Source: Anaeromyces robustus (lineage: Eukaryota; Neocallimastigomycota; Neocallimastigomycetes; Neocallimastigales; Neocallimastigaceae). From it: a stretch of DNA of 64,000 nucleotides. The translations under genes were made by a program, and so were the position numbers. The notes under the pieces are model-generated. The model ran no database searches. It saw nothing but the letters and a program-made list of their open reading frames with translations, and was not told where the DNA came from. Numbering within the stretch: the stretch's first letter is position 1; each line of letters begins with the position of its first letter. Below are positions 1 through 12,130 of this stretch, piece after piece. Location of the stretch: positions 1 to 64,000 of the forward strand of contig MCFG01000080.1 in assembly GCA_002104895.1 (NCBI GenBank), read 5' to 3'.

Positions 1-1679
1 GGAGATATTTTCCTGCTTCTTTTTTTTATATTATAAATTAATAATTATTAGTAATATAATTAATGGAATATTTGTTTATTTGTTTATTTTATTTATTAAT
101 ACTAAATATTTGTTTATTAGTAAGAATTGTCCTTTTCAAAATTATTTTATTTCATATGAATATAAATTAATTGAAAAATAATATTTTTATTAAAATATAT
201 GTTAGAATTATATTTCAATATAATACTAATAAATTGTTTCTACTTTAATATATATAATAGTAATTAAATTCTTAGCCTTTATAAATAATCTAATCATTAC
301 TTAATTTTAAACTTTTTATGTATTTAATATCATTTATTAATTAATTATCAATATATTTTTATTAAGATTATATATTATTTATATATTTATTTATTTTATT
401 TATTTATTTATTTTACTTATTTATTTATTTTATTTATTTATTTATTTATTTATTTTATTTATTTATTTATTTATTTGTTTATTTCCATTTTCTCTAAAAG
501 ACTATGAAAGATAATTTGACAGAATTATTTAATATATTTTTCTATATGTATATTGACTTCTTTATATATTATTTATATTTACAGTAATATATAAAACAAT
601 TAAATTTTTATATTACATATATATTATTTATTTAATAAATTATTAATCCATATCATTGGTCAGTTTAGATATATTTGCATCTTGATCCACGATTAAATAA
701 TAATATTCCTATTATATAATTAATATAATAAATACAACTTTCGTAATATATTTAAATATAATCTTTATAATTCTTAAATATATATTATTTTATATTTTAT
801 GAAATGTGGTAATTATTAAAAATTTAATTTCCTAAAAAAGACATACAAAAATAATTATATCATAATATCAATTATTAATATTAATAATATATTATTTTTA
901 AATATTAAAATATATTATAATATAGTACAATATATTTAAATAACTTTAATTATATATTATGACTATATTTATGAAAAAAAATATTCATATATATATAAAA
1001 TTAAACTTTAAAAAATTATTTATTAATTATTACAGAAGATATATAAAAAGTTTAATTTAAATATATTATATATTATATACTAAATATTATTATATATTAC
1101 TAATATATATAAAGTATATTTCATAAATACTATTATTTAATTAAAATATGTTTTTTTTTATTTAATTTATATTTTTTGACTTTTATAGTTTTTTAATTTT
1201 ATTTTTATTATATATATTAATAAATTGGTTTGATTTTTTTCTTTTTCTTTTTTTGTAATTTATTTTATTCCTTTTTTTATTATTATATTAATATTATATT
1301 AATATTATTGTATTGCATGATTTAATATATATAAATAAATTTTTATTGTATTTTATTATTTAATTCCAAGTTTTGGTCTTTAAATTTTTTTTCAGTTTTC
1401 CTTTTACCTTTTTTTCTTTTCTTTTTTTTTTTTTTTCTCTAAAAAATATTAATCTAAAATAAAAAAAAAAAGCAAATTTGTTTATTAAATTAAAATAAAA
1501 AAAATTTTTTTTAAATAAAAAATAAATAATAAAAGTAAACAAAACAAAATAATTAAATAATAAATAAATAGATTAAAAAAAGAAAGAAAGAAAAAAATAT
1601 TTAAATTAAAAAAAAAAAGAGTATATAAATTATAATAAAAAGAACTTTTATCTGATATACAAAAATAACAAAAAAGTTT

Positions 1680-1712
<33 letters not shown>

Positions 1713-1911
1713 CATATTTTAAAAAACAATATAATATATATAGTCAATTAAATATTAAAAGTAATAAAATATAAAAAAAAATATTAAAGGTAAATTTAAA
1801 TTTATAAAAAAAAAATAGTTTTTATTATTAAAAATCAATAATAGCATAAAACAGACTAAATAGTATCATATTAATAAATTACAATTTACATTAAATATAT
1901 AGATTAAAAAA
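1..1911. other. gene-free A/T-rich stretch
   Basis: No convincing coding sequence on either strand. It contains a TTTA microsatellite at about 384-482, T and A homopolymers (for example A tracts at about 1610-1715), and the presumed promoter of the PPR gene in the last few hundred bases. The only open frame (1360-1542, minus) is a low-complexity Phe/Lys translation of homopolymers and is not considered a gene. Confidence 0.7.
384..482. repeat. TTTA microsatellite
   Basis: An interrupted run of TTTA units, with occasional TTTTA and TTTG variants, seen directly in the sequence. It lies far upstream of the PPR gene and has no visible function. Confidence 0.85.
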
Positions 1912-4900
1912 ATGTCATTTTTTGATCCAATTATACCGCTATTACCACAAATAGCGTCAAATATTGCACCACAATTACTTCCAACAATATATAGTGGTTC
2001 AACACATTCAATAAAACATAATCAATTATATCCAAATGAATATGATCATGTTAACTCAAATTTCGCAAGACAAAATCAAGCATCAAATAATACTCCTATA
2101 AATAATGCACCAATAAATAATCAACCAGTGAATAATACAAATTTCTTAGCTGCTAATAATAAGCAAGAACAAAATAATGGATATTATAATTCTGGAAAAT
2201 CTACAAAGCCAGCACCAGGAATAAATTATTTTCCATCAATACCGGAAAATTCAAAATTGCTAAATCAAGTTTTACCTTTTGCTTTAAATAATGAAGGTAG
2301 TTCCAATGGATCTAATTTTGGATATTATTCACCATTATTAGATTATCAGAATCAAAATATACATTTACCAGTAAATAATACAAATTTATCTTTTTACTCA
2401 CCAATACCAGATTATATTAATCAAAAGACTTCAAATAATTCAAATATATCATTTAACCCAACAAAAACTGCACATCCAATATCACATCAACAACTTCCTA
2501 CAACGCCATTAAATCCACAAAAAAACTCCAATAGTAGTGTATTAGGCTCTATAGATTCAATTTTAAAACGTGAATCTCAATATACAAGCTTACCTTACAG
2601 AAATAATTTTGATTACTTAACACCTTCATTATTTGATGATAATTATCCAAAAAATGGAAATAATTCATTATTTGGAAATAATAATTCAAATAAACCACAG
2701 ACACTTATTTCTTCAACAGTAGGAGATGTAATTGAAGATATTGTTAAAGCAAGAGCACAAGAAGGTAATAAAACATTCCCTGGTGCTATTGGCTCAGAAA
2801 TTAAACAGAAAAAAATGTCAAAGGTAGGATTTAAAGATACAGACAGTAAAGCTGATGATAATTCAGATAAAGGTAAAAGATATTTTGATGAATTTAATAC
2901 CTTTATTACCAAAAATAAAAATAATAATGAAAGACCAATTCAACAAAATATGATTGCATCAGCATTATCAAAATCTATTTTAGATTCAAAAAATATTACA
3001 AACTATATCAGTTATAATATTGTTAATGATAATGGCAATATACTTCAAAAAGATTTCAATTCAAATATCCTTTCTGCAAATATATTAGATAATTTTAATA
3101 ACATGAAAGAAAGCGGAAAAGAATTGAAAGTTGAAAACAAAGAATCTGAATTATTAAATCAAAAGAAAATAGCTAAGACTAATAAGGTAAAAAAGAGTAA
3201 GAATGAAAAGAAAGTTGAAAATCAACTTCAATCTAAAAAGAATAAAAAGAAGGCATATTATAATAAAGGAACCATGAATGATTCAAAGAAACTAAATGAA
3301 AATGAAAAAAATGTTGAAAACAGTCCAGAATTAGTAGTTCAAACAAAAATGGGAAAGGATATTCCAAAAATTAAAGTTATGAATAAACCAAGAAATGGAA
3401 ATGCTAAAACTACAATAACATCTCCACACTTACAAAGTAAAACAGGTATAAATGGTAATTTTAAAAATGCATCAATTAATGTAAATCAAATTCAATCAAA
3501 CATGAGAAAAGCATTGACTGAAAGAAATGACAAATTAGCCTGGCAGTACTATAAAGAAATTGTTGAAAGTAATAACTACAAGTCATTAAATCATACAGAT
3601 TTTTCTAGAATCTTACGTATATTAAGAAATGAAAGAGGTCCAGTAAAATCTCCAAATAATTTGAATGAAATGGTTCAAATTATTGAATATATTAAGGAAG
3701 TTGGTTATCAACCAAATCATGGTGATTTTACAACTATGATTGCTGCATTTGGAAGATCACACCAATTAGTAAAAGCATTAACATATTTTGAAGAAATGAA
3801 ACAAGCAAACTTAGAACCAGATATTTTCACCTATAACACATTAATTGATGTTTATGGTAAAAATAAAGAATTAAGTTCTGCAGTGAAAATCTTCAATGAA
3901 ATGAAAGAAAAAAAGTTAAAGCCAACTTTAGCTACATATAATATTCTTATTTCAGCACATGGATTAAACGAAGATCCAAAAGGTGCTAAACATTGGTTTG
4001 ATCAAGTTATCAATGACCCATCTCTTTCTGCTAATGAAATTACTTATAGTAATATTATGGATGCATACGCTAGAGTAGGTAATGTTGAAAATACTTTGAA
4101 ATATCTTAATGAGATGTTATCAAAGAAAATTACTCCAAGTCTTGGTCATTACAATTCACTTGTTTTAGTATACACAAAAGTTGGAAATATTGAAAAAGCC
4201 ACTGAAATGTTAAAAGAAATGAAAAACAAGGGTATGGAACCATCACCACATATTTATTCATTATTAATGAATGCCTATGGTGAAAATGATGATATAAATG
4301 GTGCATCAGAAATTCTTAATAACCATCCAAAAAAACCAGGACGTAGTATGTATCATACTATGATTCAACTTTATGGAAAAAGAGGTAATTTACTTGATGC
4401 TTGGAAAACTTTAAGTCAAATGATCCAACAACATATTACGCCAACTCCATTAACATGGAGAATTTTAGCTTCTTGTCATGGAGATACACCATGTATAAGT
4501 TATTGGGCAAAGCAAGTTAATACTACCCCGACTGCTGCTATGTATAATCATTTCTTAGAATATTATTCAAAGCAACCAAATATTAAAGCTGTGGATATGT
4601 TATTCAAAGAAATGATTAGTCAAAAATTTAATCCAACCATTGAAACTTATAATTCGATTTTACATGCACACTCTATTCTTGGTGATTCAGAATCTGTATT
4701 TAGAATCTATTCTGAACTTGAGAAGGCTAATCTTGAACCAAACTTATATACATATAATATCATTTTAAAAGTATACGCTAAGATTGGTGACAGTAAAAGT
4801 GCAATGAAATTATTTGAAAATGAAATCATTCCTAAAGAAAAGTATGGTGTTATCCCAGACGCTTTTACATATAACGCTTTACTCGAATCATTTAAAGAAA

Positions 4901-5019
4901 ATTTTGACAATAGTGCTTTTAAGTACTTAGATGACATGAAGGCTAAAGGTTTAGCTCCAGTACCACATCGTGATACAGCTATTATGAAAGCTATTCATGC
5001 TTCTAATAACTTAAGTTAA
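1912..5019 (+). CDS. Pentatricopeptide repeat (PPR) protein, 1035 aa
   Basis: A single uninterrupted exon. Residues 1 to about 300 are low-complexity, rich in Asn, Ser and Pro. About 300-520 is charged and Lys-rich (KKNKKKAYYNK type). From about residue 531 to 1020 there are roughly 11 or 12 degenerate 35-residue helical repeats with the PPR signature, for example PDIFTYNTLIDVYGKN, PTLATYNILISAHG, PSLGHYNSLVLVYTKVGN and PDAFTYNALLESF. PPR arrays bind single-stranded RNA one base per repeat, and nearly all characterised members act in mitochondria or plastids on processing, stability or translation. Residues 1-30 (SFFDPIIPLLPQIASNIAPQ) lack the Arg-rich amphipathic look of a classic presequence, so location is unclear. 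The start is the first ATG after a stop-rich A/T leader. Domain call is secure; RNA target and compartment are unknown. Fungal CCM1/DMR1-type proteins are the nearest functional analogues I can suggest. Confidence 0.93.
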   Translation: MSFFDPIIPLLPQIASNIAPQLLPTIYSGSTHSIKHNQLYPNEYDHVNSNFARQNQASNNTPINNAPINNQPVNNTNFLAANNKQEQNNGYYNSGKSTKPAPGINYFPSIPENSKLLNQVLPFALNNEGSSNGSNFGYYSPLLDYQNQNIHLPVNNTNLSFYSPIPDYINQKTSNNSNISFNPTKTAHPISHQQLPTTPLNPQKNSNSSVLGSIDSILKRESQYTSLPYRNNFDYLTPSLFDDNYPKNGNNSLFGNNNSNKPQTLISSTVGDVIEDIVKARAQEGNKTFPGAIGSEIKQKKMSKVGFKDTDSKADDNSDKGKRYFDEFNTFITKNKNNNERPIQQNMIASALSKSILDSKNITNYISYNIVNDNGNILQKDFNSNILSANILDNFNNMKESGKELKVENKESELLNQKKIAKTNKVKKSKNEKKVENQLQSKKNKKKAYYNKGTMNDSKKLNENEKNVENSPELVVQTKMGKDIPKIKVMNKPRNGNAKTTITSPHLQSKTGINGNFKNASINVNQIQSNMRKALTERNDKLAWQYYKEIVESNNYKSLNHTDFSRILRILRNERGPVKSPNNLNEMVQIIEYIKEVGYQPNHGDFTTMIAAFGRSHQLVKALTYFEEMKQANLEPDIFTYNTLIDVYGKNKELSSAVKIFNEMKEKKLKPTLATYNILISAHGLNEDPKGAKHWFDQVINDPSLSANEITYSNIMDAYARVGNVENTLKYLNEMLSKKITPSLGHYNSLVLVYTKVGNIEKATEMLKEMKNKGMEPSPHIYSLLMNAYGENDDINGASEILNNHPKKPGRSMYHTMIQLYGKRGNLLDAWKTLSQMIQQHITPTPLTWRILASCHGDTPCISYWAKQVNTTPTAAMYNHFLEYYSKQPNIKAVDMLFKEMISQKFNPTIETYNSILHAHSILGDSESVFRIYSELEKANLEPNLYTYNIILKVYAKIGDSKSAMKLFENEIIPKEKYGVIPDAFTYNALLESFKENFDNSAFKYLDDMKAKGLAPVPHRDTAIMKAIHASNNLS

Positions 5020-6920
5020 ATGTAATATATATATCTATATTTTACGATTATTAATCAGATTAATTATAATAATATACATATATACATCACAACCAACAAA
5101 ATATAATCAGTATTTTTCTTTCTATAATTAATATTCGTATATCAATAACAAAATAACAAATAGCAAAATAATAATAATAATAATAATAATAATATATTTT
5201 TTTTATTTTAATTTAAGCTTTTAAAAATTAAAATCTATATAGTAAAAATAAATTTTTTATTAAATTTTAGATAATATAAAATTAACTTTATAATTAAATT
5301 AATATTAATTATATAATAGAAATATCTTATCGATTAAGATGATTTTATTAAATGACTTTAATTAATATTATAAATATATAATACATATTATATAAAAGAT
5401 ATTATAAAGTATAAATTAATTATTATTTTATATAGATTTATTCAATATTTTTATAATTATTAATTATTAATAATACACTATTAATATCCCCAAAGAAAAT
5501 AATATATTATATACATTATATAATATATATATATATGAATAGAAGAATTAATATAAAAGAATGATTATTTTCTTCATTATTAATTTTTTTATTAGAGAGT
5601 TAGTTTTAAAAAAAAAAAAAATTTAAATATATTATATTGTTAATAATTTTAGTAAATGGAAAAAAAAAAAATTGCATAAACAAACTCTTTTTTTTAAAAA
5701 AAAAAATAATTATTATATTTTATATACCCATATATTTTTTTTTTACCTAGAAGTAAGCGTAATTCGAAAAATAATAAATAAATAAAAAATTTAAAATTAA
5801 AAAAAAAAAAAAAAAAAATACGATTAAACAATAAGTAATAAAATCGAAAAAAAAGAAAAAAAAAATATAAAAATATAAAAATAATAGTTTTTAAAAATTA
5901 TACTCTTTTTTGTTAAGAATAAAAAATACATAAGTAAATAAATAAATAAAAAAAAAAAAAAGTTAAATAAAAAAAGTTATAAAAAAATATTATATATTTA
6001 TAATAATATTTCATTATTATTATTTTTTTTTTATGGATTTTTATAATCTATATTGTCTTTATTGTTTTTATTGTTTTATTTTTTTTTTTTTTTTTTATCT
6101 GTATGTTTGTATTATTTGTGTTATAATATTTGATATTAATATATATATTAATATAAATTTCATTAGATATAATATAAAAATATTTAAACAAAAAAAATAT
6201 AGAGTAGAAAAATAAAAAATAAATATATTTAAAAATGAAGAAAAATAGAATAAAATAAAATGAAATTAAAAAGTGGTATAAATTTTAAGCTAATAATAAT
6301 AATAATAATAATAAAAATTCAATAAAAATGACAGAATTGAATTAAAAAAAAAAAATAATAATAAATATTAAAAATATTAAAAATTAGATTATTCTTTTTT
6401 TTTTTTTCAAATTAATTGTCATTATGATAAAAACTTCGCCGATATATACCTAAGACAATATATATATTTATGGATATGTATATATATTTATGGATATGTA
6501 TATATATTTATGGATATGTATATATATTTATGGATATGTATATATATTATATGTACATTGTTAAATAAAAACAAGGAAGCATATTCCCATTCTTTAGTCT
6601 AAACAAAAATCTTTATTGGTATTTTTTAATATTATTATTATTGTTATTTTTAATAAATAATTAAATAATTTATTATAAACATTTATTATTTATAATATAT
6701 ATTTATTTATTATATATTAATTATTTTTAATTATATATTAATATATCAATTAATAAATAATTAAAAAAAAATGCATAATTAATAGTATTATAATATTTTT
6801 TCTATTGTTGTTGTTTGTTTATAAGTCTAAAAACTTTTCTTAAATTATTTTTAAAAGAAAACTAAAAAAGTAAAAAATAGCAAATAACAAATTATTTGTA
6901 TTTATAAATTCCAATATAAA
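5020..6920. other. intergenic, no gene
   Basis: Between the PPR and ankyrin genes. It contains an AAT run near 5168-5192, several poly(A)/poly(T) tracts, and a perfect 20-bp minisatellite at 6461-6540. The open frame at 6033-6215 is a translation of T-rich sequence (FFFFFFYLY) and is not believed to be coding. Confidence 0.7.
6461..6540. repeat. 20-bp minisatellite, four perfect copies
   Basis: The unit TATATATTTATGGATATGTA is repeated four times without a mismatch, followed by a partial fifth copy (TATATATTATATG). It starts about 460 bp upstream of the ankyrin ATG. Nothing shows whether it is regulatory, and slippage alone could produce it. Confidence 0.95.
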
Positions 6921-8978
6921 ATGGTAATTGTTAATGATAAAAGTGAAATAAACATTAATAATATAGAAAATTTAAATAATGAATTTCAAATTAATTCATA
7001 TATAAAAATCATTGATTCTAAAGACATTAACAAAATAAGAAATGCAATAATCAATAATATTAATAATAAAGATAATGATAATAATAATACTAATCAGAAT
7101 GATATCATTTTGGAACTATATGATAAAAATTTACTTACTGCTGAAAGATTACAATTTATTATTGAAAAATGTATAATAAATTATTCAAATATATCTTCTT
7201 CCTTAATGAAAAGGTTAATTAAAGAAAATAATTTGGAATTGTTAGATATAATATTTAAAAATTTTAAGTTTTTTGATAATGAATTTATTAAAAGTTTACT
7301 TTCTTATTATAAAGATAAAAAACCAATATCTATATCCGATTTAAATCGACAAATTGGAAAATATAAATTTTCAACCGAGAAAAATAATATACTTGAATAT
7401 TATGGTTTAAATACTAGTAATATATATTTAATTTGGGCTTGTAAAACTGGGAATGAATATTTAGTTAAATATTTAATTCAACATGGAGTAGATATAAATG
7501 AAGGTTGTTTTAATTACGATTTCGAAACCCCATTATATAGTGCATGTAAAAGTGGTAATGAAGATTTAGTAAAATATTTAATTCGAAAAGGTGCCAATAT
7601 AAATAAAGAAAACAATAATAATAAAAAGGAAACCCCTTTATTTGCAGCATGTCAATGTGGAAATGAAAATTTAGTAAAATATTTAATTCAACATGGAGCA
7701 GATATAAATAAAGAAAATGAATTTGGCCAAACCCCATTATCTAGTGCATGTGAAAGTGGAAATGAATATTTAGTAAAATATTTAATAGAATTAGGAGCAG
7801 ATATGAATAAAGAAAATAATGTATCATTATTTAGTGCATGTCAAAGTGGAAATGAAAATATAGTAAAAATCTTAATTGAATCTGGAGTAGATATCAATAA
7901 AGAAAATCCAGAAGGAGAAACACCATTATTTAGTGCATGCCGAAGAGGAAATGAAAATATAGTAAAGATTTTAATGGAACATGGAACAAAGATAAATAAA
8001 AAAAATTTAAATGGTGAAACACCATTAGTAGCAGCATGTGAAAGTGGTAATGAACAATTAGTAAAATATTTAATTGAACAAGGATTAAAAATAGATATAA
8101 ATTTTGATGTACTTGAATATGGTAATACACCATTATACGTTGCCTGTAAAAATGGAAATGAAAATTTAGTGAAATTTTTAATTGAACTAGGAGCAGATAT
8201 AAATAGACCAAGTCATAATAAAAAAGGTGAAACACCATTATTTGGAGCAAGTGAAAGTGGAAATGAAAATATAGTAAAAATTTTAATAGAACATGGAGCA
8301 GAAATAAATAAAAGAAATAGAAATGATAGAGAAACACCATTATTTGGAGCATGTTTAAATGGAAATGAAACTATATTAAAAATTTTAATTAAAAATGGAG
8401 CAGATATTGAAAAAGAAAATATATTTGATGAAACACCATTATTTGGAGCATGTCGAAGTGGAAATGAAACTATAGTAAAAATTTTAATTGAACTTGGTAC
8501 AGATATAAATAAAGAAAGTAATCATAAAAATGAAACACCATTATTTAATGCATGTCGAAGTGGAAATGAAACAATAGTAAAATATTTAATTGAACATGGA
8601 ACAATAATAAATAAAATAAGTTGGGAAGGAAATAAACCCATATTTAAAGCATGTAAAAGTGGAAATGAAAAAATAGTAAAATATTTAGTTGAACTTGGAG
8701 TAGATATAAAAGAAAAAAGTAATGAAGGAAATATACCATTATATTATGCTTTTGAAAGTAATAATGAAATATTAATAAAATATTTAATTCAACAATATTT
8801 AATTAAACTTAAAGGAACTATAAATGAAGAAAATGAAGAAACTATAATTAATTTTATCTATCATAATTTCATTAATTTAATAACAACAAAAGGATTTCAT
8901 GAAAGTCAAAAATTTATAAATTTAGAATCCATAGAAACCTTTTTAACGAATTATATTAATATTAATAATATCATTTTA

Positions 8979-9009
<31 letters not shown>

Positions 9010-9086
9010 GTGATGATAATGACGAAAAAAAGAATAATACAATTAATAAAAGATATATTTCATTTAAAAATTTCTTTAAAAAATAA
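6921..9086 (+). CDS. Ankyrin-repeat protein, 721 aa, 14 repeats
   Basis: Single exon. Residues 1 to about 165 are a non-ankyrin N-terminal region, Asn-rich at first and then predicted helical (TAERLQFIIEKCIINYSN, LMKRLIKENNLELLDIIF). Residues about 168-629 hold 14 consecutive ankyrin repeats. Most follow the consensus TPLFxACxSGNExIVKxLIEHGADINKEN, and repeats 2-13 resemble each other far more than an average ankyrin array does. The tail (about 630-721) has a poly-Asn stretch near 686-697 and a basic C-terminus. Such proteins are protein-protein interaction scaffolds. This architecture is common in expanded families of anaerobic fungi (family knowledge), with no assigned function. No signal peptide or membrane segment is visible. 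The start is the first in-frame ATG. Confidence 0.93.
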
Positions 9087-9782
9087 TAATTAACATTAAT
9101 AATATTATTAATGATATACAATTATTATTACTATTATTATTATTAAAAATAATAGATAGCTATATAAATATATAATAAATATTTAAAAAAAAATTTTTTT
9201 TTTTTATTTTCTCTACTAATTAAAAATCATTTTGTAAAAAAAAATAAATAAATAAATAAATAAAAAATAAAATACAATTTAACTTTTTATTATAATTAAA
9301 AAAAAAAAAAAAAAAAAAAAAAAGGTAAAAACTTATGTACCAATTTTGTGTAATTAAAAAAATGAACTTTAATGAATTTTTAATAATTTTAAAATTATTA
9401 AATTTTAAAATTATTAAAAATTTCTTTGTGTAATGAGGTATAACACTTTTAAGGTTCAGAAAATTTTTAAATAAGGAAAGAATTTTGTTTTAATAAAATT
9501 TATTATATTTATTAATTATTTATTATATTTTTGAACTTAATTTTTTTTTGTCTACATTTTATATTAGATATTTTTAATTCTTTTTATACTTTTAAAATTA
9601 TAATTATTTAATATTTGTATAATTATTTCTTTACCTTATTTTTAAGGAGAAAAATAAGGAGTTTATAATTATAACTAATATAAATAATTAATCACTATTT
9701 TCTATATTTTACCTAATGTTATAAAACTATAATTAATGTAAATAATACATTAATTTATGTATATAATAAAATAATTTTATAG
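9087..9782. other. intergenic, no gene
   Basis: Lies between the ankyrin stop codon and the left end of the Mutator-like element. It contains A tracts at about 9300-9322 and A/T-rich sequence with no open frame of interest. The last 10 bases (9773-9782) are the left target-site duplication of the transposon. Confidence 0.7.
9773..9782. repeat. Left target-site duplication of MULE
   Basis: The 10-mer AATTTTATAG lies directly outside the left terminal repeat and recurs exactly at 12913-12922 outside the right one. Mutator-like elements typically duplicate 8-11 bp on insertion. The A/T-rich content means some chance of coincidence. Confidence 0.75.
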
Positions 9783-9787
9783 GGAGA

Positions 9788-9832
9788 GTTGCATTTCGCA
9801 ATGTTGCATTTCGCAATGTTGCATTTCGCAAT
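9788..9832 (+). repeat. Left terminal inverted repeat, three 15-bp units
   Basis: Three perfect tandem copies of GTTGCATTTCGCAAT at 9788-9802, 9803-9817 and 9818-9832. Each unit contains a small dyad (TTGC-ATTTC-GCAA), which would suit a transposase binding site. The inner boundary continues GGGGCGCATAA. Confidence 0.95.
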
Positions 9833-9964
9833 GGGGCGCATAATTATATAAATAATTAAATAAATAAAAATATAATATAAAAATTATTTAAAAATTTTTT
9901 TTTTTATTTAATAATATTTTTTTTATTTAATAATATTTTTTATTTAATATTTTAATAATATTGA

Positions 9965-10430
9965 ATATTTTTTTTAGTATTTTAATAATATTTTAGTTAT
10001 TTTTTTTAATTAATAATATTAAATATTTTTTTTATTTAATAATATTTTTTTACTTAATAATATTTGTTTATTTAATAATATTTTTTATTTAATATTTTAA
10101 TAGTATTGAATATTTTTTTTTTATTTAATATTTTAATAATATTGAATATTTTTTTTATTTAATAATATTTTAATAATATTGAATATTTAATATTGAATAT
10201 TTTTTTAGTATTTTAATAATATTTTATTTATTTTTTTTTTAATTAATAATATTAAATATTTTTTTTATTTAATAATATTTTTTTACTTAATAATATTTGT
10301 TTATTTGATAATATTTTTTATTTAATATTTTAATAGTATTGAATATTTTTTTTATTTAATAATGTTTTAATAATATTGAATATTTAATATTGAATATTTT
10401 TATTTAACAATATTTAATAATATTGAATAT
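9965..10430. repeat. Tandem duplication of about 233 bp inside the MULE
   Basis: A segment starting near 9965 is repeated starting near 10198 with only minor changes; the string AATTAATAATATTAAATA occurs at 10008 and again at 10241. Both copies consist of variants of ATTTAATAATATTTTTT. It lies between the left terminus and the 3' end of the transposase gene. Confidence 0.75.
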
Positions 10431-10668
10431 TTTTTGAATATTTTTTAATATTATAATAATATTGAATATTTTTTTTTATTTAATAATATTTAATAATATT
10501 TAATAATATTATTATTTATTAATAAATATATTAATATTTTTCAAACTAACCCAATCAATGATAAATAAAATTCTTTAATCATTATTATTGAATTAGATTT
10601 ATATTTTTTAGAATAATTTTGATAGTCAATTAATTATAATTTATAATTTTTGTGATCATCTTCATTTG

Positions 10669-12095
10669 TTATAATTTATATTTATTTAAATCAAATAAAC
10701 AATTAAACCATAATTCAACAATATCATTTTTATTATAGCCATTTTTAATTAGCTCGGATTCCAGTTTTTCGTAGTGTCTAATTAAACCATCAATTTCCTC
10801 CGTTCTTCCTAATATTCTTTTCTTTTTATTCCATATTCCTCCAATTCTTCTTTCGTAATCATTGTAAGATAAAGATTCTTCTTTTTGTAATGTATATATT
10901 AATTTATAGAAAGAAGGTTTTTTTGCAAATAAATTATTTAAGTAATTATTAAAAGATTCAGACGCATTATTTGTAATATGTTCTATACTTTTGTAATAAT
11001 TCCAGGATTTTATATCATAATTATTTAAGTATGTATTCTTAAAATATTCTAAGAATTTTAAAAATTGGAAACGATCACATGCTTCGCATGAACTTTTAAT
11101 TTTATTATAAATATTAAATATGTATTCAGGGTTTATGAAAGGTAAGTTAGAAATAGCTTTATAATAAATATATAAAATATTATTATCTTCTACTTCTTTA
11201 TAACATAATGCATTTTTGTTAATTTCCAATGATCTTTTATAATGCCAAATGCAATATTTAATATTTATTTCCGGAAAAGTTTTTTTTACTGCATTTGATA
11301 TACCTTTTTCAAAATCACAGTGGAAATTTTTTGGTGTGATTTCAATATTATTATTATATTTAATAACATTTTTTTTATTTCCTCAAATAATATTTCATAA
11401 GTAGATTGCTTTTTATCTTTTAATACCGAAAAAGAAGTAGTATAAAAGCCATTTAATTCTGTAACATATGTTCTGGTAATAAACACCTGATAACTAATTG
11501 TAGAAGCAATATAAAATGTTCCATCTGCAAATATATCTTTATCGTATTTAGAGAATAGCTTTGCTTGGAATGGAGATTGAAAGATTACTAAATTAGAATT
11601 TTTGAAAATCATAAAATTTTCATTTCTTGTTGTTTTGTAATATTCTGATTCATCGGGAATTTCTTCGAAAGTTTTAATATCAGGAAATAATTGTTTATTT
11701 CTACTTCTTGATAATTGGGATTTAATTGAATTATATTCAGGACATATAAATCCCAATTCTTGAGAAACTTCATCATATATTCGTTTAGGCCTCATATCTA
11801 AGGGAATTAAGCTCTTTCTTATTTCATTTTTAATTTTATGTTTTGTGATTGAAATAGATGTACTAAATTCTTTCTCAAGATGATTATGTGAACTTTCATA
11901 TTTTAAAACTTCTTTATTATTATTTAAAATAATGAAAGATTTACATTTATTTGACGTTCTATATTCAGTACATCTATATACTTTTGTATTATCTTTTTTA
12001 AGAGTTGAAAAATTATATTTATATTTTTTATTTATTATAATTTGTTCTTTTCCCCTATTTGTTTCACTTATCTCAATTTTTAGTTTATCGTCCAT
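10669..12095 (-). pseudogene. MULE transposase with FLYWCH finger, frameshifted
   Basis: Reading leftwards, residues 1-269 come from the frame starting at ATG 12095. They include a FLYWCH-type zinc finger (Y/F-rich start, CRTEYRTSNKC, then HNH at SSHNHLEKE) and the first catalytic Asp in DIFADGTFYIAS. The frame breaks in an 8-base homopolymer (T run 11369-11376 on the plus strand). Another frame continues the protein through FHCDFEKGISNA (second Asp), the C-x2-H motif CIWHYKRS, and NNASESFNNYLN, which probably supplies the catalytic Glu, to a stop at 10669. A one-base change in the homopolymer accounts for the break, so it may be true inactivation or a sequencing or assembly error. Function would be excision and insertion of the surrounding element. 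Family assignment is secure; current activity is doubtful. Confidence 0.92.
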
Positions 12096-12130
12096 TTTAT
12101 ATTAAAAATTTTTTCAAATCAAAAAATTTT

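Noticed and set aside
7930-8352. Minus-strand frames within the first ankyrin gene (also 7510-7737)
   Set aside because: Repetitive antisense translation of ankyrin codons.
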